Source: Sapria himalayana (Eukaryota > Streptophyta > Magnoliopsida > Malpighiales > Rafflesiaceae). Taken from it: a DNA stretch of 64,000 nucleotides. Made by a program: the position numbers and the translations under genes. The DNA lies in assembly GCA_029783825.1 (NCBI GenBank), contig JAREIK010000507.1, positions 132,918 through 196,917 of the forward strand. Direction: 5' to 3'. Under the pieces are notes generated by a model. The model was not told where the DNA came from, searched no databases, and worked only from the letters and a program-made list of their open reading frames with translations. Below, in pieces: positions 49,216 through 62,813 of this stretch; within the stretch, counting starts at the first letter, position 1; each line of letters opens with the position of its first letter.

Positions 49216-52200
49216 CATTTTATTGATTTTTTAAATAATGCAAGGGGTAATTTAATTATGTGTTTGGAAATTTGGTTGCTCAAAAATAGACCTACATCAT
49301 AAATATTTTGATGAGTCCCTAAATATAAAATTAAACTAATAAGGGGTTTAAAATATAATTATTTTTATTTTAGGACTTCTTTTCATAATTATCCCAAAAA
49401 ATATTAAAATTTTATGAGATTTTTTTATTTTTATGATGATATTGTCATATTTGTGTGTTTGTGAGTGTTTTTAGAAAATAAAAGATGCATAATAAAATAT
49501 TTAACATTATATTAAATAATGTATCAAATAATATTATTGGTATAAATATGTTTGTAAGAATTATTAAATATTATTTCTTAGATAAAATATTTTATATTTT
49601 GTATATCTCACATAATAAATTAAAAAATTAATAGGAATAATTTCTTAGGCAAGAATGTCATGTCATAATTATCCCTTTATATAATTATTCCAAAAAATAT
49701 AGGATTTCATGAGATTTATTATTTTTATCATGTTGTCATAAAATTGTGTCTGTTGAATGTCTTTAGGAAATATGAAATATAAAATAAAATATATAGTATA
49801 ATATTAATAATATATCAAATAATGGCGTTATTATAAGCATGTTCGTAAGAATCATTAAAAATAATTTTTAGATGAGATTTTTTACATTATATGTGTCATA
49901 TAATCAATTTAATAATGAAGATTGAGTTTACTAGTTTTCTCCTTATTATAATATATACATAATTTATGAAAATATATTAAAATATTTAGAAGATTATGAG
50001 AGTTTTATATTATATGTAAGTAAGTTGTCCTAAAAATTCTAAGTGGATGTTAGGTATTATTGAAATTATATATATTTTTTGTTGAATTCAAGTATTGGTT
50101 ACTAATTTGTGATATATGAATACATTAATAATAAAATTAATAAAATAATAATTAATAATAAAGAATTAGTTATAAAAATTTTATTTTTAAAATTTTTTAT
50201 GATATGAACCTTTACTTACTTATATATACTTTTACTAAATATAATATTTAGGTATATATGCTATATTAATTCTTTTTAATAAATATAGCGAACACTCAAT
50301 TTTGTCATAACTATTAAGATTGAAAGTAAATCTTTAAAATATTAATTTTTATTTAATATATTTATTACTTGGCATCTTGTATGAATACTAATGTAAAGAT
50401 GAAAGATATAAAATATAATAATTAAATACATATTCATCTGCATTAATTAATTATAAAAGTTTGAGTAGAATTTATGAATATTTAGATTATTTATTTAAAT
50501 ATTATAAAGATAAGTATAAAATAATTATTGTGAACTTTCAAGTATGAAGATTAATATCATATTTAAAGATAATTTTTTGATTCAGTTATTTGAAAGCAAA
50601 TGATGAGGATATTCATTGAAATAAGTAAATTATTGAAAAACTTAAATATTATGTATTATTATATTTAATTAAAAGTGATATGAAAAATTAATATGTTGAG
50701 CTTAACATTCTTCTTATGAGCGATTGATTTATTGTCCTTTCTAGTATCTAGCATAATATCATAATTTATTTTTTTTATGATCAAGAATATGATTTGAGAT
50801 AGAAGCATAGTTGTTAAATCGAGATTTGAATTAAAAATTGGAATGATGATCAGTAAATCGCGAATCGAATCAAATTGTAAATTAATTTTTTGTGATTTTT
50901 TTACGTTAATTAATTTATAGTTCTTATCGTCGGTAATTTTTTTTGGTATTTTAGCTTTTTTTTATGATTTTTTTGGTATTTTTTTTTTTACGTTAAATTC
51001 ATAATATTAAAGGGTTGAGTTATTTTTTTTCATGTTAATTAATTATTGATCATCAGTATTAAATTGATTCGTGATTCAGTGATTTAGTATTTAATTAATG
51101 CATGCTTTTTATTCTTTTAAAGAGTTGGATTGTTTACTCTCTTAATCATGAATTAAATCATAAATCGTACGATTTTGATAATAGTGGATAGAAGAATAAC
51201 ATTATTATCAAATATTATTAAAATTATCATGTTTAAAAGATTGAGAATATTTATGATTGAATTTTAATGATAAAATAAAAGAGCTACAAGTGGATGTTAA
51301 AATATAAAAATATAATCATACGAACTAGATGGACTAACCTTAGTTTAGCATACATTTCTTTATATTTTTCTTTTTTCAGATTTATATTTTTAGTTGTGTG
51401 TTTTTTTAAATATTATCTTGTAATGATACGTTCGAGCAAGCATGCTGCCTACATTATTTGCAATAGGTAGTTGAGGTTGCCCTCTGATCCTGCTTATTGT
51501 CTGGTGATAGGGCTAGGGCCAGTTGCAATTTGTTGCCCAAGACAGCAAATCCAGGCCAGTCTTGGTTAGGTGTAGGCTGGGCCATGTACTAGATTCTCCC
51601 TTGCTTGGTCATGTTGGTTTTACCTGACATGAATCTAATCTGAATGGCTTAGTTAGTCCATCAAGCTTTAATTGTCTACATCCTTTGGTAATGCGTTGTG
51701 GTTGACGAGGAGTAATGTGTTGACCAAGCTTAAAAAATGTGGGCCATATTGGTCCATTATGATCCAGCTGATGATTCTACCTCAGAGTTTAATATTTTGA
51801 TAGTATTACTTTTAAAAGTTGGAAATTCAATGTTTGATGAGTCTCTAACCAGAGATATATTATCTTTGGATGAAGATATTTGTCAAGTCACCAAGACATA
51901 GTTTTCATCAAATATATGAATCATAAAGATTTTTTAGATTATCAATAATATTAGGAGTATTCTCGTCTAATCATGTTTAACACATGTAATTTTAAAATTT
52001 TTATGATATCCAGTGTGTTAATCAATTGTCATGTTTAAAAATAATGTATATTTTATTGTCAATTTCAAAAATAAGTCAGCTGTTATTATGATTGTGAATG
52101 GAAGCCATTTGCTCATCAGGTATTAATACTTGCTACTTTAAAAATGTGTTCCAGTCATTAGTATGTTTCTCCTAGGAGGTGGCGGATGAGATACTTGATT

Positions 52201-53209
52201 ATATGCTATGGATTTAGTTTTAGAAATCATGTCTTAATGCATGCCTATGAAAGACACTTTCAAGCATGACAATTGTTGTTTTTCGAAACTATTGTTGACC
52301 CATGCATGCCCAACATGATCAGACCCATGCATGTTCAGCAATGGGATGACTTGGGTCATGTTGGGCCATGTTATCTAGCTTGTGTGCTACATATGGGTGG
52401 GACAGTCGACATGACATGACCCTGAAAACTTGCTTGTGCATGTTGAATTTGGTGTGTCATGCTTTGAATTGGACAAAAATTCTGATTTGAGTTGGCGTAT
52501 GAAACTAACATATCAGTTTTAAAAATAGATCATGGTTTGATTGGGTCAGAATGGTACAAGTCAAGGCAAGCAGTTAGCATGTGCCAGCTTGCTTGGACTT
52601 CACCTTGGGTAGCTAGGGTTTGAGTCGTGCCTAGTTAGGGATCACTTCTGCCTAATACTTAAATTATGCCGGGGTTTGTCGGGGTTTGCCTTCTCATTCC
52701 ATCTTATACAACTATTTAAGAAAATTTATTGATGTCTTATTGATTGTGTCAAAAGAAAATATAAATGAGGACTATCAAATTCATAACATAAAAAAACTTG
52801 TGTACTAGCAGATTTAAAGATAGTGAACTAGCATTTTTTATAAAAAAATTGAGGATGTAAATCAAGTAAATTATAAATTAAATAAAAGAAAGTATCATAC
52901 ATAGAAATATAATTGTATCCTTAATCAATGATGATTTGGTTTTGTGTATTTTTTGTAATAAGGCTACTAATATAGAAATATAATGATAAATATTTTTTGT
53001 GATAATTTAAAAATGTCATGACATTTAAAGTGTAAAAGAATAAATGTTTGTATATGTGGATTTAAAAAAAATAAATATAAAAAATAAAAAAATTACTATA
53101 TTATAGATGAAAATTTCATTGAATCTTAGGAAAATGAATATGCTATTGAAAATTATAATAATATGAGTGTTACATGCATATCTAGTGAAATTAGTAATTA
53201 ATGAAGAAC

Positions 53210-53254
<45 letters not shown>

Positions 53255-54519
53255 GTAGTAATTATTTTTTACTTCAAATCTAAAAGGGTTTCTTTAAAAT
53301 TGATGAAATTCAATTATATTGAATAATGGTTGAAAATTTAGTAAAACATCATATATATTTATTAATAGATGAATATATTATTATTTTTTATTTTAATTTG
53401 ATTATTTATCCATGTTTTCATGAGGTAAAAAAATATTATTCTATAAAAATAATATTTATTAAAAAATTGATGTAAAATTATTTAATTGAGTGAGAAATAA
53501 ATATTTAATTGTGTCGGATGAATGAATTGATAAAAAATATAAAATGATAATTACTTTTGTGTGATGTATCTAAAATAAATATTTTTTTATATTTATGCAC
53601 TCAACTGATATTGTTATTCCTACAATCAAAGAATTTTTATTAATATTTAATAAACAAATATAACAATAAAAGAATAAAATATGTTTTAAAGTATTTTAGA
53701 TTATTATTATTATTAAATATAATGATGCAAATGAAATTTGTGTTTTTTGATTTTTTTATGTTAATTTCATCTAGAAAATTTGCAAATTAATTATGAGCAT
53801 TTTATAATATCACAAATAAAAAATATTGAATTGAAATTGTAAAATTTGTGTTAAGCTTTTGTATTATATTATGTTGATTTGGTGCTATATAATATTTTAA
53901 ATGTCTTTAATATGAAGAATACATTAACAAAAGTATTTTTAATAGCTATAAGTGTAAATTTGATTACAACTAGTTAACATGATTAGCTGATTTACTAAAC
54001 AATTTGAATTATTTAGATTCTTGTGAATATAATGTACAATTATTTTTTCATGTTGACAATTGACTCAATTTGTGATTAAAAAAATTTGAGAAATATATTT
54101 ACTTATTTTGATTAGGTAGATAATTTATTAGTTAAATAATAATATAGAAAAAAATAATGAAAATTATGTAAAAGGGTTGTAATATGAAATAATTAAGAAT
54201 CAATACTCAAAATAAAAAATATCTATATTTTGGTGCTCTTAAAAATATAGATGAATATATAATTTTTTTTCTCATGTTGCCTATGCTTGTGATTAAAAAA
54301 TAATTTTAAAAAGATATTTACCTGCTTGATTAGGTAAATATATTTTAATATTTTAAAAAAAGTCAAAAATAGTTGTTTTGAATATACTATTTTTGAAAAC
54401 AAAAGCATATACAATATATATGTTAAAATGTATAAATGTTTATCTTGTATATATGTATAAATGTATTAATATGTATATGTTAATATGTATATATTGTATT
54501 TATGTTTGTATGTATAAAC

Positions 54520-54555
<36 letters not shown>

Positions 54556-55482
54556 ATAATATGTTTTTTTTACATGATATAGATGAGTAGGAGTATATTT
54601 GGGTTTTTATTTTTGAAATATAAAAAGGTTAGATAGCATTTCTTAATTATCATCAAATTATATTTATTTTGTATAATTTTTTCAAAAAAATGTCCAACAC
54701 TAAATATATATTTTTATTCTGGAACACACTTCTATTACTTAAAATATTCACTCTTTTTCGCTTCACATTATTGATTGTGTATGCATAAAATTGAGCTTTT
54801 ATGAAATGCATTAACAAGATAATGAATAATAATACAAATATATTTGTGAAGAGTACAATAGAAATGACTAGAACTCAAAAGGGTGATACAAATCATTAAT
54901 ATGAGGTGAGATTATAATTAATAAATTTTTAAGTTGGGTTGAATTTATCTTTAACTAATGATTATTTTATTAAAAATAAGAGTCATGTCTAGCTTACTGG
55001 TGATTTTTAGAGATGTGTAATGAAAATGATTAATAATTTTAGAAAATAAGAAAAAAAATGATAAGTTTTATTAATATATGATTGCTCAAGGATTACTTGT
55101 AAGTGAGTTTGTTATTTGAACCATGAAAACAATAATTTATTTATATACTATATTTTTAAAGATATTTTATTTGATTCTCTTTGTTCTTGAAATATTAATA
55201 CATATGATACAAATGAATGTGAATTGTTTGTTGAGTTTTATCTTTTATTTGGAAGGTTTCAATGAGCTGCATGAATTTGTATTTCATAAATAAGAAAGAA
55301 AGTAGAATATATTTGAAAATTTGTGATACAAATAGTTACAACATTGTAGATATTATAATAAGTAATTTTGTTCTATGAATTTATGATTTTTTATCTATGC
55401 ATATTGTTGTGATTTAATATAATTTGTTTGCTTTTTTATGCTATATTGTTTGGGAGCATATGATATATGAGTTGTTCCAAAT

Positions 55483-55488
<6 letters not shown>
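49216..55488. other. long AT-rich intergenic DNA
   Basis: No supported gene. GC-richer patches at 51430-51790 and 52110-52700 contain words such as GGGCCATGTTGG and GACATGACATGACC, like decayed hAT interiors. Simple repeats: AAT run at 53210-53252, TA run at 54522-54551. The ORFs at 54223-54590 are AT-rich and not convincing. Most of this is probably old transposon DNA. Confidence 0.5.
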
Positions 55489-55518
<30 letters not shown>

Positions 55519-55519
55519 T
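55489..55519. repeat. AC dinucleotide run
   Basis: An AC run lies immediately left of TAGCGACAAAATTTTTCTAGC, where the second copy of the CACTA interior starts. It stands where the CACTA terminus and subterminal repeats would be. Confidence 0.9.
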
Positions 55520-56704
55520 AGCGACAAAATTTTTCTAGCTAATATTTAATTATTTAATTTTTTTTAATTTATTACTAGTTTTAATATTTTATTTAATTTT
55601 GTTTATTAAATGTATGTTAATGGTATATAGATGAGCGATCCTTGAAAGTTACATTCTCCTCATAAAATCATAAAAAATGATATTATAAATAAATAATTTA
55701 AAATAGAAAAATACAAAAAAAAATTATATTAATACGGACTAAAATTACTATTTTTATGATGTATTAATTTTTTAAAAAATTATACAAAAATTTTTTCTAA
55801 AATTATTAATTAATAAACTTATAAATTTGTATTAAAGTAACATTTAATAATTAATTCAATAAGTATAATAATTTATTTCGTTATTTTAAAAATTAAATTA
55901 ACATACATTAAAATTTCTACTAATATAAATATAAATTAATTCATTATATGATAAAATATAAAATATTTTAAAAAAATATCCAAATTGACATATAAACAAG
56001 TAAATATTTATATTATTATTAGTAAAAAAAATTGTATGATTATAGGAAACTTTTATAAAAATAATTAATGCAAAATTTGAAAATTTTGAAATATAATAAA
56101 AATGTAAATTTTTTCATTAAAGTTACAAGAAAATAAATTAATATTTAAAAATAAATATTTCTCCCTACTAAAATTTATAAGAATTAAATAATTGAGTAAA
56201 ATTTCTTCTATTTGCTTTTAACTTTCAGTCTTTATTAAAATAATTAATAAACTTATTTTATTTATCTTATCACTTTAAGTTATTTTTTAAATTTTTAAAA
56301 TTATTAATAATATCAAATAATATGAAATTTTATGCCTTTAAAATTATTACATATTATTTTCATAAAAATTAATATGATGAATTCTTAAAAATTTATAACT
56401 ATAAAATATAAATGTTTATATATTTTTTAACATTATGTGTATTTTATAACTCTTAGGAGAGTGACTTGAAGACAGATCATCTTTACCTGTATGGCTTATT
56501 ATATGAAGTTTGTTAATTTTGTAGCTATTTGATATTTTTTTATAAGGCTAAACATATATATTTTTTTAATTGTTTATATATTTATTATTTAATAAATATT
56601 ATAATAAAAAATTATAAGCTGTATATTTTTCATGTGTACCTTGCTACACGCACATTAATTTAGTTGAAAAAATTTTGATAGTAAATAAAATAAATGAGTC
56701 TTTT

Positions 56705-56735
<31 letters not shown>

Positions 56736-56790
56736 TATATTATTTATTCAATGTTTTTATAATTAAAAATATAAATATTTTGGAAATATA
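55520..56790 (+). mobile_element. truncated CACTA interior, copy 2 of the 1.25-kb duplication
   Basis: Collinear with 43440-44670 in the same orientation, starting within the last subterminal repeat (GCGACAAAATTTTTCTAGC). The terminus is missing and replaced by the AC run. The similarity fades near 56790 before a CT-rich leader-like stretch. Confidence 0.82.
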
Positions 56791-57955
56791 TATAATTTGT
56801 TATTTAATGTTTATTTTGTCGAGACTCAAGTCCTCCATCTTTCTCCCTACATTTTCGAAGATTAAGCGACGCAAGACCTCCACAATCCTCCATCTTTCTC
56901 TCGACACTGATGCATCTAAACATATTCAAATTAAGCGATAATTTTTTATTGATTTGAGGTACATTTTCTACCCTAATTCTTCATCAATTATCTTAATGCA
57001 AGAGTTTGCGTATTGATTCTATAAATTTTTTTTCCGAAATTCTTCTTCTTTAATCACCATTGTATGCTTGGATTGAGTATATAAAGTTAATCATATACAT
57101 ACCTAATGCATTTGTGATACAATACGTTCTCATTGTGTGGATGTTGATGGTGCACAGTGGTATGCCGACTTTATTTCCTTTTTTTCCACTAGACGGTTTT
57201 CTATTTTTCTTAGTTTAATCACAAAATGGGTGTTTTATGTTGGGTAGTGTGTATATAACACATAAATATATAAGTATATTTTATAATATCTATAACTATA
57301 AAAAAGTATACATAAACATAACAGTATATAAATATAACAACATATATTTAATATAAATATTTATATATATATAGATATATATATCTATATATATCTATCA
57401 TAATTTTATATATGATACATTCAATATACACGTCGTGTATTTCAAATATAATTAGTGTTATACATATAACATTATAAAAATATTTTACACAAATAAAGTT
57501 ATTCTAACTTTATGATATGCATTTAATTATGTATTTTGAAATTTGTAAGTCATCATTATGAAATACACATGTAATAAATTTGCATTATGAAAATATCTAT
57601 TATTCCATAATGCCGTGCCTACCCAATAAGTATAATTAAATTAATATCTGTAAACTATATTTTATACATGGCTTTATGTATAGGTAAACACACACATTCT
57701 TATAAAAATGTAAGAGTGTATATAATATTTGTAAATTTAAAGTATAGTCACATTAATATATGTAAATATCAAATTAATATCTGTAAACATTTATTGACCG
57801 GTTTTCAATAAATTCAAATAAAAATGTAATAGGTTTTATGTATATTGATACTAATTTACAAGAGATTTAAATACATGTATATATTTGACTATACTTTAAT
57901 TACTATGTTTAATTAAATGCCGCATAGGCTCCCTTATAAATACCCTAGCATTGAC
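56791..57955. other. AT-rich DNA after the duplicated segment
   Basis: A short GC-richer CT-rich stretch at 56820-56930 (CTCCATCTTTCTC twice) is followed by AT-rich DNA with a TATATA palindrome zone at 57355-57400. No gene is seen. Confidence 0.5.
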
Positions 57956-59105
57956 TATCAATATGATTCATACTGGATTAAAATATATAAGATATCCAGC
58001 TTAGCTGACATACATTATTTCCTACATGAATTGATGCTGATGACTTTTAGATGGGTTTGAGAAGTTCCAACAATATGGATGAGTAGATGTCACATATTTT
58101 ATCACCGCTATAGCCATTAACTCATAAATTGTATACCCATGGACTTGATACTATTTACTTATTGTAGTAACCATAGAATTGTTCACTTGAGTAAATACTA
58201 GAAACTATTTACTTATTGTAAGCTTAGATAATGAAAAAACTTTGATAATTAATCTAAATAATCAATATCTATGAAATGATAATCCAGATTCATAGAGTTA
58301 ACATTATTACTTGTTAAACTCATATACTTGTGATACATTTTACCGTGCTATAAAATAACTAACACTTGCTTGATTTTTGTAGTTACTTGTCTCTCGATAA
58401 TTTCAATACTTAATGGTCTTTGAGCTATTATAATTACAATTATTCTTAGATTTAGGCCTCTTATTTTTTGATTTGCTTTAACGTTTACACTTGGTTTAAT
58501 TTCTTTCAATTAATTTTGTATATAATTCTAAAGATGTTGATGTTTCACTTGCCTATCTTTGTTGAATTTCCTTGCTGAGAATTAGATCATGAAATTCATC
58601 GAATTTCAATTTATTAGTTCTTGATGAACTATGCACAACTATATTTGTAATACATTAATTTTTGATAGAGAACACAGAAGTATCAATACACATACTTCAT
58701 CATTGGCTTCAATACCAAACAAACTTAATTGGGTTGTTATTGTATTGACTTAATTGAGTTGTTGGGTCAATGATGTGCTTTCTGTCAACTCTAGATTGAA
58801 AAAACACCTCATCATGTGCACTTTTTTAGCATCAATTAGATTTTCGTATATACTAGCAAGAGCCTTCGTAACCCTTACTATGCTCTTCTAATTTTTATAT
58901 TGAAAGTAAGCTGGTAAGTTATCATATTTCAGATGAATTCAAGTGCTAGTATGTGCTCTTCTTTCTTCATAGACTCTATCTTCTTTTTTAGAAAAGGATC
59001 GATATAGATTTTTTTAGTATATATAATCTTGCATCTATATTTTCTAGAATCCAAATTTTGTCCATATATTTTTTTTATTTTCACTTTTCCTCCAGATGCA
59101 GCCAT
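57956..59105 (-). pseudogene. Ty1/copia gag (and start of pol) remnant
   Basis: Reading leftwards from an ATG at 59105 (MAASGGKVKIKKIYGQN), degenerate frames follow the copia gag order: KYRCKIIYTKKIY, KKKIESMKKEEHILALEFI, then ALASIYENLIDAKKVHMM, CFFNLELTESTSLTQQLN, VNTITTQLS and ANDEVCVLILLCSL (the UBN2-type gag core, to about 58640), then KFDEFHDLILSKEIQ, a Lys/Arg/Ser-rich part (SKSKNKRPKSKNN) and YWNYRETSNYKNQ, which looks like a decayed CCHC zinc knuckle. Left of about 58370 only weak traces of the protease start remain. Stops and frameshifts are frequent; it cannot make protein. Confidence 0.85.
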
Positions 59106-59281
59106 TACTGTCTACAAAATATTACTTATTCTAGACAATCCTTGCAAAACATTGTGAATGAGAATTAAGAACACCTCTTTTGACATGCTGATATTGTCTA
59201 CAAAATTTTTACTTATTATTAAATTAATTATCATCATCAATAGTAAGTTTGCCCAATGAGGCATCATAATGCACAACCTAA

Positions 59282-59296
59282 ACTTCTAATACCAAT
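59282..59296 (-). other. degenerate primer-binding site of the copia element
   Basis: On the minus strand TTGGTATTAGAAG follows directly after the LTR end. The usual plant copia site, complementary to the 3' end of initiator Met tRNA, is TGGTATCAGAGC. Two or three changes separate them. Confidence 0.7.
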
Positions 59297-59595
59297 TGTT
59301 GAGAATAACTTGGTTTCCTATTTGTTAGATTTATGAAAAAGAACAAAAATATATATATTAAATAAAACACAAAATTTACATTGTTCGGCATATGCTAACC
59401 TATATTATGGGCTCTTCCCCCGTTCTCTCTTATTCATTATGAATTAGGCGAATGCAAAAGGTATAAGAAATATACATTTGAAATCTTAATGCTTATTATA
59501 TGTTGATATATGCTAGAAAAATAATAAAACAAAAAAAGGAGGAAATGCTCCTTTTTTTGACAAAAAATGGGGAGTAGACGCCCCCCATTTTGACA
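59297..59595 (-). mobile_element. copia 5' LTR (approximate)
   Basis: On the minus strand it starts TGTCAAAATGGGGG and ends ...TTCTCAACA next to the primer-binding site, about 300 bp in all. It includes a GC-rich inverted motif (GGGGAGTAG ... GCCCCCC) and a TATATATA segment. The start is the least certain edge because no second LTR is present for comparison. Confidence 0.6.
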
Positions 59596-59835
59596 TTAAA
59601 TATACCAACCACTTATATGTGTTTTATATTTTGGCATGTGTTTCATACAAGAATATTTTTTTAATTTTTGTTTCATGATAATTAGATCACAAATCTATTT
59701 TACATAATGCTTTATTATATCCAACTAATCAAATAATTTATTAACTCTCAGAATATGATATTTGTTTTTGATTATTATTATAAATAAATCATTAATATAG
59801 ATAATTTGTCAAAAAATATATTTACTAAGATTCTT
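59596..59835. other. AT-rich spacer
   Basis: Unstructured AT-rich DNA between the copia LTR and the next composite repeat. No gene is seen. Confidence 0.5.
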
Positions 59836-61217
59836 GCCACCAAAATATGTACGTATAAATAGTATATACATACATATTATACTGTAGTATTTTATGTGCA
59901 TATATACTGAGTATATATGTACTAAATATATATGTATGCATAATACTGGAGTTTATATGTACATATACTGTAGTAATATATGTACGAGTGAAATGCTAGT
60001 ATACAGTAACATATATTTATCAAACCATAGTTTTTTTTTATTTTGATTTGATTAAGTAGTTTAAATATCTTACAGATATGGTACTGCATTGTTTCCCATG
60101 CGAAGCTTGTATAGGTGAAGAGATTTTTCAATAGACATGACGCACCATGACTCGGACAACTTTTTCACTGCAGAAAGTTGGTGACTGGAGGTGCAGAGGG
60201 AGAGAAAGTAATGTCAATGCATTGATAGATTATACTTTATGCACAGTCGGTAGATACATTGATTAATAAGATGTAATATAATTTTGTTATTTTTTTGTTT
60301 TAGTTATTTAAAATATTGTGTTAGAATAAGTTATTAAATGAATTTTTTTTTTTACTTTAAAATTTTCATTTATAGTTTCTGTTTTTATTCAATTTAATAT
60401 AAAAATATTAAATTATTTAATTAAATTTTAGTTGAAGCTGTATGACAATCAACTTTAATATGTTTGTTCATGTCTATAATCATTATTTTTATATATCTGT
60501 GAATATTTTGTGTGTCTCTGAATTTTTGGGCAGAGTTTTAGCCTATTATAGGTTTGTAAAAACATATTATCAGTAGTAGTAGTAGCGGTAGTGGTGGCAG
60601 TAGACGAAGTGATAACAGTGGCAGTAGTACTGGCAGTGATGGTAGTGGCGGTAGTGACCGCTACGATAGCGATGGCAGTAGTGGTAGTAGTTGGAGCAGC
60701 GGTAGTTGCGGTAGTAGCGGTGGAAACGACGGCAGCGGTGGTAGGGGAGGCAATGGCTGCAGGGGTGGTAGGGGCAGTAGTGATGGTAGGGGCGGTAGCG
60801 GTGGTAGGGGCGGCAGTGGTGGTAGGGGCAACAGTGGTGGCAGGAGTGGAAGCAGCAGCGGTAGAGGTGGCAGCGGAGAAAGGGGCGGTAGTGGCTGGGC
60901 CAGCGGGAGGGGCAGCGGGAGGGGCAGCGACATGGGTAGTGGCAATGGTAGCGGGAGTGGTAGCGGGAGCAGCAACAATGGCAACAAATAGGGTATATAC
61001 GTACGTATATAGTTAGTATATGCGTACATATAATACTACAGTATTTTATGTACATATATACTAAGTATATTTGTACTCAGTATATATGAACACATAAAAT
61101 TGTAATTTTATGTACATATACTACAGTAATATATGTAGAGTGAAATGCAAGTATATATTTACATATATACTACAAAATTATATATTTATCAAAACATAAT
61201 ATTTTTTTATTTTATGT
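59836..61217 (+). repeat. composite repeat, copy D (1.4 kb, two palindromic modules)
   Basis: Order: palindromic module (59836-60015), conserved block (60025-60255, TTGTTTCCCATGCGAAGCTT, GATAGATTATACTTTATGC), AT spacer (60255-60560), GC-rich triplet module (60570-60990, GGTAGTGGTGGCAG steps), second palindromic module (60990-61200). It is collinear with 37395-38830. Just after ATTTATCAAAACATA, where the next conserved block should start, it breaks into array 4. Frames of 122-161 codons on both strands within the triplet module come from the repeat. Confidence 0.87.
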
Positions 61218-62813
61218 ACAGATACTATCTTTATATTTGTCTATCTGTCTATCTATCTATCTATATTTCTATTTATATGTCTATCTGTCCATCTATCATT
61301 CTGTATATCTATCTATCAGTCTCTGTATCTAGGTGTCGATTTGTCTATCTTTCTATCTATATACTTGTCTATCTGTCTTTCTATCTATCTATATATCTAT
61401 CTATCTATCGGCCTATCTTTCTATTTGTCTATTTATCTATATGACTATTTATCTTTATGTCCATCGGTATATCTGACTATCTATCTGTCCATCTGTCTAT
61501 ATGTCTATCTGTTTATCTGACTATATTTATATCTATCTGACTTTCTGTCTGTATGTCTATCTACCTATCTTTCTATATGTCTATAAATATATATGTGTCT
61601 ACCTATTCGTTCTATCTATCCATCTATCAATCTTTCTATTTGTCTATCTGTCTATCTATTAATCAGTCTATCAGTCAATCAATCAATCAATCTATATATC
61701 TATCTATCTACCTGTCTATCTATGTTCCTATCTTCCAATCTACATATATGTCTATATGTCCATCTATCTGTCTATTTGTCTATTTACCTATCTGTCTATC
61801 TATCTATTTATCTAATTATCTCTTTATCTATCTATCTGGCTCTATATATGCCTCTATCTATCTATAATTTACCTATCAGTCTATCTGACTATTTATCTAT
61901 CTATTTATCAAACTATCTATCTACTTATCTATCTATCTCTCTATCTATCTATCTATCTACTACCTATATGTCTATCTATTTATCTGTTTAATAAAATATT
62001 TGTCTATCTAAGTATCTATCGATCTATCTATCTATTTATTATCTTTCTAAATATCTATCTTTTGTCATTTTGTCTATCTATCTATCTATCTGTCTGTTTT
62101 TGTGTCTATCTGCCTATCTGTCTATCTACCTACCTACCTATCTATTTGTCTATCTATCTTCTCTCTCTCAATCTATCTGTCTATTTGTCTATCTATCTAT
62201 TTATCAATTTATCTTTCTATCCTTCTACCTTTATATCTTTCTATCTGTCTATCTATTTGTCTATATGTTTATTTGTATATCTATTTATTTGTCTTTTTAT
62301 AAATCTATCATTATTTCTATCTATCTATCTTGTATATGTCTATATGTTTATCTATATCACTGTTTATCTATCTATCTATGTATATCTATTTATCTTTCTA
62401 TTATCTTTCTATTTATCTATTTATCTGTATATCTGTCTAACTATCAATCTATGTATATATATATATCTATCTATCTAATTGTCTATCTATCTATCAATCA
62501 ATCAATAAATCTATCTATCTATGTATCTATCTTTCTATCTATATATCTATCTATGTATCTCTTTATATGTCTATCTATCTATCTAAATGTCTAGCTATTT
62601 AAATGTTTATCTATCTATCTGTCTATACCTCTATCTATCTAATTGTCTATTTATCTATCTATCTTTTTTTATCTATATATTTCTTTATATATCTCTCAAT
62701 CTATCTACCTGTATGTTTAACTATCTAGCTGTCTATCTGCCTATCTGCCTATCAATCTATCTCTCTATCTGTTAATGAATGTATTTGTCTATCTATTTGT
62801 CTATTTGTCTATC
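61218..62813 (+). repeat. degenerate TATC array 4
   Basis: About 1.6 kb, same orientation and variants as arrays 2 and 3. The left border is a break in a composite repeat and not a CACTA terminus. The right border is a GC-richer insert. Confidence 0.97.

Noticed and set aside
53500..54100. Decayed hAT transposase frame
   Set aside because: A few scattered residues look suggestive, but the AT-rich sequence gives no continuous motif in order.
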